Shown here piece after piece: positions 25,113 to 33,522 of a stretch of 64,000 bases of DNA. Made by a program: the position numbers and the translations under genes. Below the pieces are notes generated by a model. It did not search any database, was not told the DNA's origin, and saw only the letters and a program-made list of their open reading frames with translations. Every line of letters starts with the position of its first letter. The stretch's first letter is position 1. Source of the stretch: Thalassomonas viridans (lineage in GTDB: Bacteria > Pseudomonadota > Gammaproteobacteria > Enterobacterales > Alteromonadaceae); NCBI RefSeq assembly GCF_000948985.2, contig NZ_CP059733.1, forward strand, positions 2,542,001-2,606,000, written 5' to 3'.

Positions 25113-25554
25113 TAAATCTCCTTCGCTTAAAATGAATGTTGAAAAAGGGTGAAATCGCCAGATTTGATATAAATATTTGAAAAAATGATATACGCATATT
25201 CGGGTGACCCTGCATAAGTAGCAGGTATCGGGCCAAAAGGAGCATTGGATAAATTTGATATGTTCTCTTATAAAATTATTTAATATCAGCTGCTTATATT
25301 TGTGCGTTTAAAGGTGTGCTTTTTGAGGTGCCGAAATATTCGCCCTTATGCACCATGCTGGTGCATTCAGCTATGGTTTAGTTGACTTTATTTGGGCGTA
25401 GCAGCCAGGACAAGCGCAGATAGACAGGAAAGGAAGGTTGCGCCCGGAACAGGGCGCACTATTGAGTAGATGCTGGAAGCAAAGACCATCTGGGTGTGGT
25501 TATCGTCCGGCATCATGTTTTCAGTAAGTTTCGGGGCGAGATAACTCTCCGGTT
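25113..25554. other. Intergenic region with palindromes
   Basis: No ORF supported. It contains an NtrC-like box at 25349-25365 (separate entry) and a perfect inverted repeat TGCGCCC/GGGCGCA around 25439-25458. The right-hand part near 25380-25550 has coding-like composition but no open frame; a decayed gene is possible. Confidence 0.4.
25349..25365. promoter_or_regulatory. NtrC-box-like palindrome
   Basis: TGCACCA-TGC-TGGTGCA matches the enterobacterial NtrC (NRI) enhancer pattern TGCACCA-N3-TGGTGCA on both arms. It lies about 240 bp upstream of the CPA2 antiporter start. A sigma-54 -24/-12 element with correct spacing was not found between them. Confidence 0.4.
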
Positions 25555-27033
25555 TTATCCTGAAGGGGCATTAAAATTTTTTTGCGGGTAAACTTCGTTG
25601 CCGGTATTGCCGGGCTGAGCACCGGCAAAGTCCGAGGGTTGGTGCCTGTCGATAAAGTTAATCATGAATAACCAGGCGATAAAGACCATTAAAAAGTTGG
25701 CTAAACTAATGCCGATAAACAGGCCGTGCAAACCAGACAGCAGGCTGCCAAGCAGGGCAAGCGGCAGTAAAATCAATATCTTGGTATTAAAACCTAAGAT
25801 GGCGGCGGTGGATTTGCAGCCCATGGCATTAAAGCAGGACATGGCCACCATCACACAGGCGCTGCCGATAAAACTGAGGGGCACCCAGGTGAGGTAATCT
25901 TCAATACCTGCCTGCACCGCAATATCCTGGCTGAGGCTGCCACTGATGCTGTGCTGCAGGGAGAATAAGGCGAAGGCAACAACCAGCTGGGTCAGGATCA
26001 GTATCACAAAGCTGGTGCTGACCAGGGCTCTGACCCGCTTTATTTTCCCCGCCCACCAGTTTGCGGCGATCAACCCTGGCAGGGAGGCGGTAAAGGCGAC
26101 CGGGATCAGTAGGGCCAGGGCTTCTATGCGGATCACTATACCGAATACCGCCACCTTATCGGCGCCAAGCCCGGCGATAATCAAGGTCAGTAGGCCAATG
26201 CTGACCGGAGTCAAACTTTGCTGGAACAAGGCGCCCAGCCCGATGGCACTGAGCTGTTTGCCTGCGTGCATCCAGGGAATAGCTCTTAAATCATCCCGGG
26301 TCAGGCTGAACTTTCGCATCAGGGCGATCACAGATATCAGCGCAAAGAGGCTGTCGCTGAGCAAATGCAGCTGAGCTACCGCCATTAAGGGATTGTCTTG
26401 TCCTGTGCCGGCGGCTAAATGTGCCGGGACAAGGTCATAAAAAAGCACAGCGGCCAGCAGCATCTTGCTCAGCATCCAGCCGGTTAACAGCCAGCTGGCC
26501 TGATGGACATAACCCAGGCTGCGAAAGATACCGTTTACCTGCCAGATCAGGGCGAGAAAAATCCAGCCGAGAAAACGCAACCTGGCATAGTCGTTAACCC
26601 AAGGAGCAAGGTCGGGCCTGGCCCCCTGGTGAAAAGAAGCCGGGATGGCCGCGTATTCTATGCCCAATAATTTGAGTATCCAGGGGGTGAGCAGATAAAA
26701 AACAGCGCTGAGCAGGAGTACAACAGCCGAGCTTGATATCAGTGCCGCGGCGATATTGCTTTTGAGTGCGCGCTTATTGCTGCTGACGGTTTGGCATATC
26801 CAGTTATTGGTGGTGATGCTGGCGGCGATGGCCACGGCGGCCAGGGTAATGGTGAGCGGCGCGCTAAAGGCCAGTGCGGCAAGTGCCCGGGTGCCGTATT
26901 GGGAGACCAGGCAGGTTTCTAATAAGTCAAAGCTTACCAGTAAAAATATAGCCGGCAGCAGGGGGAGCGTCATGGCCAGTATCAGCCGTTTTATTCCGGC
27001 ATTAAGCATCCAGTGTTGTTTACATTTTTCCAT
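25555..27033 (-). CDS. MATE-family multidrug efflux protein
   Basis: 492 aa with about 12 membrane segments in two halves. The first half begins LILAMTLPLLPAIFLLVSFDLLETCLVSQYGTRALAALAF split over TM1-TM2; the second contains FQQSLTPVSIGLLTLIIAGLGADKVAVFGI. These match the MatE repeat pattern. Exports cationic drugs or metabolites using Na+ or H+. The following plus-strand-like C-terminus is polar. No regulator adjacent. Distinct from the shorter MATE protein at 53.9 kb. Confidence 0.88.
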   Translation of the reverse strand: MEKCKQHWMLNAGIKRLILAMTLPLLPAIFLLVSFDLLETCLVSQYGTRALAALAFSAPLTITLAAVAIAASITTNNWICQTVSSNKRALKSNIAAALISSSAVVLLLSAVFYLLTPWILKLLGIEYAAIPASFHQGARPDLAPWVNDYARLRFLGWIFLALIWQVNGIFRSLGYVHQASWLLTGWMLSKMLLAAVLFYDLVPAHLAAGTGQDNPLMAVAQLHLLSDSLFALISVIALMRKFSLTRDDLRAIPWMHAGKQLSAIGLGALFQQSLTPVSIGLLTLIIAGLGADKVAVFGIVIRIEALALLIPVAFTASLPGLIAANWWAGKIKRVRALVSTSFVILILTQLVVAFALFSLQHSISGSLSQDIAVQAGIEDYLTWVPLSFIGSACVMVAMSCFNAMGCKSTAAILGFNTKILILLPLALLGSLLSGLHGLFIGISLANFLMVFIAWLFMINFIDRHQPSDFAGAQPGNTGNEVYPQKNFNAPSG

Positions 27034-27081
27034 AAAATACTTGTTCGTTTGTTGTTTTTGTATTCCCGTCCTTCAGACGTT

Positions 27082-27960
27082 TTATTCGCTGTCGGCTTTA
27101 GTTGCCGTATTGAAAGCTGCCGTATTGAATTCGCTGTTAAGCGGTTTGATAAACTTCAACACGAAGCGGTCGGTGGCCTTGTTTTTCATGCTGGCATCGA
27201 AAAAGGCGGCATCTCTGTTATCTTCTTCGTTGCGCAGCAGATCGCTGGCGGCGGCTAACTTAAAGCCTGCCTGAGTAAAGATGTCGAGCACCAGTTGTTC
27301 GTCAATGCGGTGTTTGCCTTTTAGGTCAATGGCATCGGCATTACCGCTGCCGGCGATGGCGGCATGATCTATCACTCCTACCAGGCCGCCGGGTTTGATA
27401 GTATGGTAAAGGTTGTTGATGACCTGTTCAACCGAGGGGGTCATCCAGAAAAAGTCATGAAACACCAGCATTAAAAATGCCGCATCCAACTGCTCCCGGG
27501 GAAGGTCCAGAGCATCCAGCTCTTTGTCCCAGCGGACAACATTGTTCAAGCGGTTATTTTTAAGGCGTTGCTTTACCGCCAGATCGGTTTGAAATTCGTA
27601 ATATTTTTCAGTGTTTTGCATATATACCCGGCCATTAGGGCCAACTATCCGCGACAGGAGTTCTGTGTAGTAGCCGCCACCGGCGAGAATATCCAGCACT
27701 TGCATACCCGGCTGGAGCTCAAACAGGGATAAGATTTCTGCGGGTTTTCTGCGTTCATCCCTGAGCTTGTCTTCTTTCGGGCGCTCGCTGTGGTTGACTG
27801 CCACCTGTATGGGACTGGCGGTTCCTTCCGTGTTGTTTTCGCTGTTTGACGGATTGCCGCAGGCACTGAGTAACATCAGGGTAAAAGTGACGGTAAAGGT
27901 GCGAGTTAACTTTTTCTTCAATTGTTTTTTTAACAGGATGTTTGTTATCAATGCAGGCAT
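27082..27960 (-). CDS. Lipoprotein-type SAM-dependent methyltransferase
   Basis: 292 aa from ATG 27960. The N-terminus is basic then hydrophobic and ends in a lipobox (FTLMLLSACG), so the protein is probably exported and lipid-anchored. It is followed by a class I methyltransferase fold: QVLDILAGGGYYTELLSRIVGPNGRVY (SAM motif I), LDAAFLMLVFHDF, GLVGVIDHAA. This matches the COG4798-type predicted methyltransferases, which carry signal peptides. How it would obtain SAM outside the cytoplasm is unclear. The frame stays open to 28164 but that stretch includes a hairpin and is unlikely to be coding. Confidence 0.75.
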   Translation of the reverse strand: MPALITNILLKKQLKKKLTRTFTVTFTLMLLSACGNPSNSENNTEGTASPIQVAVNHSERPKEDKLRDERRKPAEILSLFELQPGMQVLDILAGGGYYTELLSRIVGPNGRVYMQNTEKYYEFQTDLAVKQRLKNNRLNNVVRWDKELDALDLPREQLDAAFLMLVFHDFFWMTPSVEQVINNLYHTIKPGGLVGVIDHAAIAGSGNADAIDLKGKHRIDEQLVLDIFTQAGFKLAAASDLLRNEEDNRDAAFFDASMKNKATDRFVLKFIKPLNSEFNTAAFNTATKADSE

Positions 27961-28137
27961 AGTTTTTTCGTTATTATTTGGCTGTGGATAAGGGGAGCGG
28001 GCAGGGGGAAAAATTATTTCGCCGGGAAAGTTCTTTTTATCAAAAGGAGTGTTACAAAGTATGTGATTGGCAACATTTGCCTGCTTTTGGTTACAAACAG
28101 GTTTTTTTAGAGCATAAGAGACAGGCTGGAAGCATGA

Positions 28138-28164
28138 ATGCAGGAGGTTTAGTACCTCCTGCAT
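28138..28164 (-). terminator. Strong hairpin downstream of the chemoreceptor gene
   Basis: ATGCAGGAGGT and ACCTCCTGCAT form an 11-bp perfect stem with a 5-base loop. It lies just past the 3' end of the chemoreceptor gene. No clear T-run follows on either strand, so it may be an RNA-stabilising or Rho-assisted end rather than a simple intrinsic terminator. Confidence 0.55.
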
Positions 28165-28190
28165 TCAGCTAAGTCGGTTAAAAAGGCCGG

Positions 28191-29897
28191 CTAAAAAGAA
28201 GTAAACCTTTGCAGCTGCTCGTTAATATTCATTACGGCGGCGTTTACTTCTTCCGACATCTGCAACAGCCGCTGGCTGTTGTCCTGGTTGGCGCTGGTGC
28301 TGTCGGCAATATTCATCACATTCTGGTTGATATGTTCACTGACTGAGCTTTGTTCTTTGGCGGCACTGGCTACCTGCTGGTTCAGGGTCTGAATGCTGGT
28401 GATGGCATCGGCGATGGCGTCTATCATAGTATTAGTTTCTCCGGCAATGTGTTCGCTGGTTTCAATACTCAGGTTGCCTTGCTTGATGGTTTCTACCGCA
28501 TTTTTCGCCCCCGACTGCAGCTGCTCTATCATATTGTTGATTTCCTGGGTGGACTCCTGGGTACGGCTGGCCAGGGTGCGCACTTCATCCGCCACCACGG
28601 CAAAACCCCGTCCCTGTTCGCCGGCCCTTGCCGCTTCTATGGCGGCATTAAGCGCCAGTAGGTTAGTTTGTTCGGCAATGCCCCGGATAACATCGAGCAC
28701 GCCGCTGATATTCTGGCTGTCTTTTTCCAGGTTATTGACCACTGTGCTGGCTTCATTCATGGTTTTGGCCAGCTCGGCCACAGACTGCATATTGTCACTG
28801 ACCATTTTACGCCCTTGTTCGGACTGTTCGTTGGTCATGTCTATTTGCTCTGAGGTGCTGTTGGCAAGGTTGGACATTTCCTGGGACGTGGCGGTCATTT
28901 CGTTAATGGCGGCGCTGACCTGGTCGGTTTCCGCCTGCTGCTGGCTGACGGAGTTTTGCGATTCCATGGAAATGGCTTCCATGGCCTGGGTATTGCTGCT
29001 GAGCTGTTTCACCTGGGAACCGATTTCTTTCAGTGAGCCTTCGAGCTGGCTGACGAACAGGTTAAAGGCGCGGGTGATGGCGCCGATTTCATCATTGGAG
29101 CTTTCGTCCAGGCGCTGGCTTAAATCGCCGTCTCCCTGGGCGATATCTTTTAAGGCGGCGCTGACGCTTCTCAGGCGGTTTGAAATCAGGCGGCTAAACA
29201 TGAAGAACAGCAGGCTGACGGTGACGATCAGCACCCCTAAAATCAGGCCGCCTATGGTTAAGTTTAATGAGCGGGCGTCGTTTATCTGGTTTAAAATCGG
29301 TACCTGCACTTCAAGCACGCCCCGGACATCGTTTAACTTCCAGTCGATTTTTGGCGAATCGGGGTGGCTGTTATGGCAGTTAACGCATCCCTGCTGAGAC
29401 ATGGTATCAGCGACGGCAACACGTACAACGGGTGCATCATTAATCATGTCCTGGCTGACATAGACCTGGTTAGGGTCATTGTTCAGGGCATTCCATGCCT
29501 CTTGGCCAAATTCATCAATCTGTCGGTTTTTGCGCAGCGGGAAAGGGTAAGGACTATAGAGCTTTAACGTTAAGATGCCTTTTTGGGAGAATTCATTGCT
29601 GATATCGTGGATAAAGGTCGCCGGTAGCGGGATCTTGCTGGCGTCATCCTTGTGGTAAAAATGGGGTTTTAAATTTGAGCCCCCCAGAACTTTCTTCACC
29701 ACGTTTTTAGTGTAATAACCGCGAATGGTCTTGTATTGTTTAACCGTGCCTTCGGCGGACTCCACCGCGGCTTTTACGGCATTGCTTTCGGTAATGTAGG
29801 GAACATATGAGAGTAAGGCGATTATTACCAGGGTAAATATGATCACCATAGGGGCGAATAACCGGGTACTTAACTTTTCGACATAGCTAATGGCCAC
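28191..29897 (-). CDS. Methyl-accepting chemotaxis protein with c-haem sensor domain
   Basis: 568 aa. TM1 at residues ~12-32, a periplasmic domain at ~33-210, TM2 at ~212-235, HAMP at ~236-290, then the MCP signalling domain with hairpin tip [35 protein letters not shown] (positions around 400-435). The sensor domain resembles DUF3365/Tll0287-like haem sensors and contains GCVNCH (Cys171, Cys174, His175), a c-type haem attachment site. By family it could sense redox state, O2, NO or CO and signal to CheA. Start ATG 29897. Confidence 0.9.
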   Translation of the reverse strand: MAISYVEKLSTRLFAPMVIIFTLVIIALLSYVPYITESNAVKAAVESAEGTVKQYKTIRGYYTKNVVKKVLGGSNLKPHFYHKDDASKIPLPATFIHDISNEFSQKGILTLKLYSPYPFPLRKNRQIDEFGQEAWNALNNDPNQVYVSQDMINDAPVVRVAVADTMSQQGCVNCHNSHPDSPKIDWKLNDVRGVLEVQVPILNQINDARSLNLTIGGLILGVLIVTVSLLFFMFSRLISNRLRSVSAALKDIAQGDGDLSQRLDESSNDEIGAITRAFNLFVSQLEGSLKEIGSQVKQLSSNTQAMEAISMESQNSVSQQQAETDQVSAAINEMTATSQEMSNLANSTSEQIDMTNEQSEQGRKMVSDNMQSVAELAKTMNEASTVVNNLEKDSQNISGVLDVIRGIAEQTNLLALNAAIEAARAGEQGRGFAVVADEVRTLASRTQESTQEINNMIEQLQSGAKNAVETIKQGNLSIETSEHIAGETNTMIDAIADAITSIQTLNQQVASAAKEQSSVSEHINQNVMNIADSTSANQDNSQRLLQMSEEVNAAVMNINEQLQRFTSF

Positions 29898-30039
29898 TGC
29901 ATTATCCTTTTTTATTACTGTTGTAATGAGTTAAGTGTAGAAAACAAATAACAAAATAAAAGTTTTTACCGGGAAGGATCCCGGGGACAAAAAGCAATAT
30001 AGGTTGCTAAATCTGTTGGAGGAAAAGAGGAAAGGAGAA

Positions 30040-30063
30040 TTAGCTGAGTAATTTCCCAGCTAA
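30040..30063 (-). terminator. Possible terminator after the RiPP precursor gene
   Basis: TTAGCTG/CAGCTAA, 7-bp stem, followed on the minus strand by TTCTCCTTT. Weak but correctly placed about 35 bp after the peptide stop. Confidence 0.4.
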
Positions 30064-30096
30064 TGGATAAGCTTTTTCTTACTGCATGAATCTAGC

Positions 30097-30237
30097 CTAT
30101 AGGGGATCACAAACGGCAATTGTTTCCAGTTCCGGGCCTTTGGTGCCACCTGCAACATGGGGAGTCATCGCTGCGGGAATGGTTTTACTGTCTTTGGACA
30201 GGTTTTTAAGTTTCTTTTTATTTAATTTTAATTTCAT
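30097..30237 (-). CDS. Putative RiPP (class I lanthipeptide-like) precursor peptide, 46 aa
   Basis: The peptide starts MKLKLNKKKLKNLSKDS, continues TIPAAMTPHVAGG and ends in a short core with TKGPELETIAVCDPL. The Lys/Leu-rich start, the LSKD motif and the AGG double-glycine site match natural-product precursor leaders annotated as class I lanthipeptide or GG-leader peptides in Gammaproteobacteria and Bacteroidota. Leader residues 1-31 would be removed after AGG, leaving about 15 residues with a single Cys43 and two Thr. GAAGA lies upstream of ATG 30237, and a TTGACA promoter sits upstream. No dehydratase, cyclase, radical-SAM enzyme or dedicated transporter is nearby, so it is an orphan precursor. 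Confidence 0.7.
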   Translation of the reverse strand: MKLKLNKKKLKNLSKDSKTIPAAMTPHVAGGTKGPELETIAVCDPL

Positions 30238-30288
30238 TTTTTATCTTCTAGTTTTATGAATGTTTTTGCAGGGGATTCTGCATTTATT

Positions 30289-30316
30289 AGACTAGCAAAG
30301 GGAAATTCAATGTCAA
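30289..30316 (-). promoter_or_regulatory. Sigma-70-like promoter of the RiPP precursor
   Basis: On the minus strand TTGACA (30316-30311), a 16-bp spacer, then TAGTCT (30294-30289), about 52 bp upstream of the peptide start. Confidence 0.45.
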
Positions 30317-30436
30317 TTAATGTTAATTAAAGTGTTAAAACTGTGTTTCTCTGTCGGTTTGAGGTTTTGTCAGGGAAGAGTTGTTAGCAGCAGGGACTCT
30401 GGCGGAGGTAAATTGCGGATTCTTATTTCTCTAATG

Positions 30437-31504
30437 TTAATTGAGCTTTTGTACCTGACCCTGGCTTAGATACTTCATTCGAACAACCTGCCAGCTATCA
30501 CCGACCTTTTTGCACATGCCGAAGCGAAAAGTTGGCACTATACCGGGCCAGTGATAACGCAGATCGCTAAACCAGACGCAGCTTGTTTTTGCCTGCTGGT
30601 GATAAGCATAAAATACCGGGTAGTCAGTGAAGTCCCTAAATGCCGAAAACTTTTCATGTTGCCATACTTTTTCTGCATCAGTTTGCCAGTCAGGGTTATC
30701 AGGCATAAGCGGATAGCGGTGCCAGTGAATTTGCCCGGGAAGCCGGTAACTGAGGTGATTAAAGGCCAACCCGGATAATTGACTGAGTTTATTGCCAAGA
30801 TTGTCGTCGGTTAATTTTAAATATGCCTGGTAAAATGCCTTATCGGCCACTTTAATGGCCTGCCAGTAAAAGGGAGAGAAGGGTTGGGGCACTAATATCA
30901 GGGGAGCTGATGTTTGGGCAAGGTTTTTCTCCGGGGAGGCGAGGCGGTTATAGGCCGCTGATTTAAGCACAATAACCAGCACCAGATAAGCAAAAGGAAT
31001 GAGGCATGCGCAGGCTCGAAAAGGTTTATGGCGCAAGAGAATGAGTAAAATTAAGGTGACTAAAATGCTTAGGGTGAAATAAATATCGACCACAAAAAGC
31101 AAGTCCCAGCTGATTTGGTAATTTAATAAAGGAGAAAACCAGCGGGTGCCGTATATGGTCAGACTGTCGCTGATAATGTGGGAAAGAATACCGGCCAGGC
31201 TTATCCAAAATAGCAACAAAGTTTGTTGACGGCAGGGTTTATATTGTCGCCAGAGCAGGGCCAGTATCCAGGCCCATAAGGGGGCCAGGAAAATGGAATG
31301 GGTATGTGTCCGGTGCCAGTAAGCCAGAAATGCAAGGGGATCCAGAGGGAATAACAGGTAGTCTATATCCGGAAAAATACCGGCAAGGGCGCCTATGACT
31401 GCTTTCTGTTGCCATGAAAAGGCTTGTATTTGTGCTCTTTGTATACTTTTGGGGAGCAGTTGGGCAATACCTGCACCAATTAACATATGGGTCAGGGTGT
31501 CCAT
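30437..31504 (-). CDS. DUF457/YdjM-like membrane-bound metal-dependent hydrolase
   Basis: 355 aa. The N-terminus MDTLTHMLIGAGIAQ, then GIFPDIDYLLFPLDP and WHRTHTHSIFLAPLWAW carry the conserved His/Asp residues of the family; ILSHIISDSLTIYGTRWFSP follows. About six membrane segments lie in residues 1-190, and a soluble C-terminal part follows. The family (YbcI/YdjM/YfhO-type) is annotated as inner-membrane metal-dependent hydrolase; substrate unknown. Confidence 0.82.
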   Translation of the reverse strand: MDTLTHMLIGAGIAQLLPKSIQRAQIQAFSWQQKAVIGALAGIFPDIDYLLFPLDPLAFLAYWHRTHTHSIFLAPLWAWILALLWRQYKPCRQQTLLLFWISLAGILSHIISDSLTIYGTRWFSPLLNYQISWDLLFVVDIYFTLSILVTLILLILLRHKPFRACACLIPFAYLVLVIVLKSAAYNRLASPEKNLAQTSAPLILVPQPFSPFYWQAIKVADKAFYQAYLKLTDDNLGNKLSQLSGLAFNHLSYRLPGQIHWHRYPLMPDNPDWQTDAEKVWQHEKFSAFRDFTDYPVFYAYHQQAKTSCVWFSDLRYHWPGIVPTFRFGMCKKVGDSWQVVRMKYLSQGQVQKLN

Positions 31505-31548
31505 ATGATATTACTGCTCCTTAATTAGGAAGATGTCAGGCATTTTCG

Positions 31549-32133
31549 TTACCTGGATAGCCGGGCGATAAAGGCTTCTGTCCGGGTAATTTTTTTTATC
31601 AAACGGGTAAGTAAGTTCCGGGTCGCCTGATGTTTGTCACTGTTATCAAACAGGAAAAAGGAGAAACTGATCAGGTAAGCCTGAGTGACGGCAATCTCAT
31701 CAAGGATCCTGTTAATGCCGCTGTAACTGCGGCCCGATACATGAAGAAACCACTGAACTGTCCGGCTGATGCGGGTAAGGCCGTGGGCCTGTAAATGGAA
31801 ATGACCGGGCTCTAATTTATAGGCAAGTATCTCCCGCACCAGGGGTTTATGGGGGCTCAGGCATTCAAACCAGCACATGATCGCAGATACCAAGGCTTCA
31901 TCCACGGATAAAAAACTTGCCCGGGAGTGGGTGGCCAACATGACCTTGTCTGCCCGGTTAAATAAGGCCTCGGCCATATCGTCTTTGGAACGGAAATAGT
32001 GTTTGATGTGGCTGAGATCGCAATGCAGGCCGGAGGCAAGTTCAAGCAGGCTGAAGTTCTCCCAGGAGCTTACACCGGCAAGCTCTATGGCTTTATCGAG
32101 TATTGCTTGTGGGTCTGGCTGTTGGTTGTTCAT
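31549..32133 (-). CDS. TetR-family-like transcriptional regulator
   Basis: About 194 aa from ATG 32133. The N-terminus AILDKAIELAGVSSWENFSLLELASGLHCDLSHIKHYFRSKDDMAEALF fits a TetR helix-turn-helix (IKHYFRSKDD ending). The C-terminal part is helical, as for ligand-binding domains. It lies 45 bp upstream-side of the DUF457 gene's start on the same strand, so its targets may include that gene. Helix 3 is less typical than in well-known TetR members. Confidence 0.65.
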   Translation of the reverse strand: MNNQQPDPQAILDKAIELAGVSSWENFSLLELASGLHCDLSHIKHYFRSKDDMAEALFNRADKVMLATHSRASFLSVDEALVSAIMCWFECLSPHKPLVREILAYKLEPGHFHLQAHGLTRISRTVQWFLHVSGRSYSGINRILDEIAVTQAYLISFSFFLFDNSDKHQATRNLLTRLIKKITRTEAFIARLSR

Positions 32134-32163
32134 CAGAAAAACTCCCAAAGGCATTATCACCAC

Positions 32164-32516
32164 TATATGTTATAGCAAGCGGGTATGAATAATGCGCCAA
32201 TTCCTGACGGAAAGTAGCTTTTATTGCCCGTGAAAAGGAGGCTTAGCCGCCTGTCAGGCAAAAAAATCCGGATTAATTTGCGCAGGGGAAATCATCAGCT
32301 AAACTTTTTCAAACTTAAGTGGCTATACCTAAATTCCTTTCATGTGTTATATGGCCTCAACAGGACAGTCGTGATGATTTTTAGGGCAGGCTTTCTTGGT
32401 TAAACAAGGGAAAGTTTGCGCTTGCTTATTGCAGATGCCGTATATTCTCGCCGTACCGAGCAAGACGAATTTGAATATCCCGTTTGCGGTAAAAGGACGC
32501 ACCCGATCTTAGTGTA
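32164..32516. other. Intergenic region with a partial repeat copy
   Basis: No gene seen. Positions 32289-32330 resemble the first 40 bases of the ~95-bp element at 33122 and 37853 (shared AAATCATCA.CTAAACTTTT and AAGT.G.TAT). It also holds the promoters of the TetR-like gene and the DUF4231-like gene. Confidence 0.5.
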
Positions 32517-32996
32517 ATGCACTTGATTAAGGCGTCATCAGTGGCAGAAATTAATGAAGAAGATTATCTTCAGCAACGTCTTGAAGACCAGGTGAACTGG
32601 TACGACAAAAAAAGCAGCCAGAATCAGCACTGGTATAAAAGTCTCCAGCTGGTACAAATTTTGTGCTCTACCTTCATTATGTTCCTATCGGGCATGTCCG
32701 GGCAACTGCCTTATTCCCACTGGCTGCTTTCGCTTTGCTCTATGCTGATGGCCATTGCCACCGCCGTGCTCAGCCTTAACAAATACCATGACAAGTGGAT
32801 TGAATACCGCACCACCAGCGAGACCCTCAAACACGAGAAATATCTGTACCTTGCCAATGTCGAGCCTTACCACCAGGCCGACAAGTTTCCCCTGCTGGTA
32901 ACCCGGGTAGAATTTATAATCTCCAGCCAGAACTCTAACTGGACCAAAGTGCAACACAGTAAAGCGAAAGAGCGTCCTGGAGAAAATCCTGTATGA
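32517..32996 (+). CDS. DUF4231 (SLATT-like) membrane protein
   Basis: 159 aa. Residues 14-45 are polar (EDYLQQRLEDQVNWYDKKSSQNQHWYKSLQ), then two close membrane segments (LVQILCSTFIMFLSG; WLLSLCSMLMAIATAVLSL), then the typical NKYHDKWIEYRTTSETLKHEKYLYL stretch. This is the DUF4231/SLATT layout: two TMs with a cytosolic helical tail. Some SLATT proteins are pore-forming effectors in nucleotide-based conflict systems; here no nucleotide synthase is adjacent, so the role is open. The start lacks a clear ribosome site; GTG 32542 is an alternative. Confidence 0.75.
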   Translation: MHLIKASSVAEINEEDYLQQRLEDQVNWYDKKSSQNQHWYKSLQLVQILCSTFIMFLSGMSGQLPYSHWLLSLCSMLMAIATAVLSLNKYHDKWIEYRTTSETLKHEKYLYLANVEPYHQADKFPLLVTRVEFIISSQNSNWTKVQHSKAKERPGENPV

Positions 32997-33121
32997 GCCA
33001 GAGCGAAATCTGCATTTTTGTTTCTTTGATCTTTTTGGGATCTGAGCTTTTTTAGCTATTAATTATGGTTTTTTATGATAAAAGCATTTGTAAGCTTGGT
33101 TATTAAATAAATTTTTGAATC

Positions 33122-33215
33122 GTTTGCATAGAAAAAATCATCAACTAAACTTTTCAAATCCAAGTAGTTATCTAAAACTGGTTGGCGGTCAAATGTTTTG
33201 GAATGGATTCTGATG
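33122..33215 (+). repeat. ~95-bp intergenic element, copy A
   Basis: Aligns along its length to 37853-37949: GTTTGCA, GAAAAAATC, TCAACTAAACTTTT, AAATCCAAGTAGTTA, GGCGGT, GTTTTGGAA and GGATTCTGA are shared in order. It lies 308 bp upstream of the ferritin-like gene that opens the redox cluster. It does not encode a credible protein. Confidence 0.8.
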
Positions 33216-33522
33216 CTACCCTGTGTTTTGATTGGCTCAAATAAGAAATAATAGCGGGCAATAAATAAGCAAGTCATACCTGAAGAAATGATAAGGATAT
33301 CTGCGCTTTCCCTTCACATTCTTCACCTTAGTTGTTATTAGCGGGCACAACATCATTATCAGGATAAATGCGAAATCACACTTGCTGTCCTGGGCTGCGA
33401 GTTTATCGGGTTATAAACAGTGAGGTGAGCGAAGGCAGGTAAAGGTGCCAGAAGTAAAGTAGTTTTGACATTTTTATCAGGGAAGTGAATAACTAGGGCA
33501 TATTCAGCCCATAAGGATCCCC

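Noticed and set aside
25315..25348. Sigma-54 promoter next to the NtrC-like box
   Set aside because: A GGCAC...GC match exists on the minus strand, but the spacing between GG and GC is 11 instead of 10.
27961..28164. N-terminal extension of the lipoprotein methyltransferase
   Set aside because: It would put the signal peptide inside the protein and include the 28138-28164 hairpin.
33059..33277. Minus-strand 72-aa frame
   Set aside because: It lies over the ~95-bp intergenic element, has no family features, and the same element at 37853 does not keep the frame.
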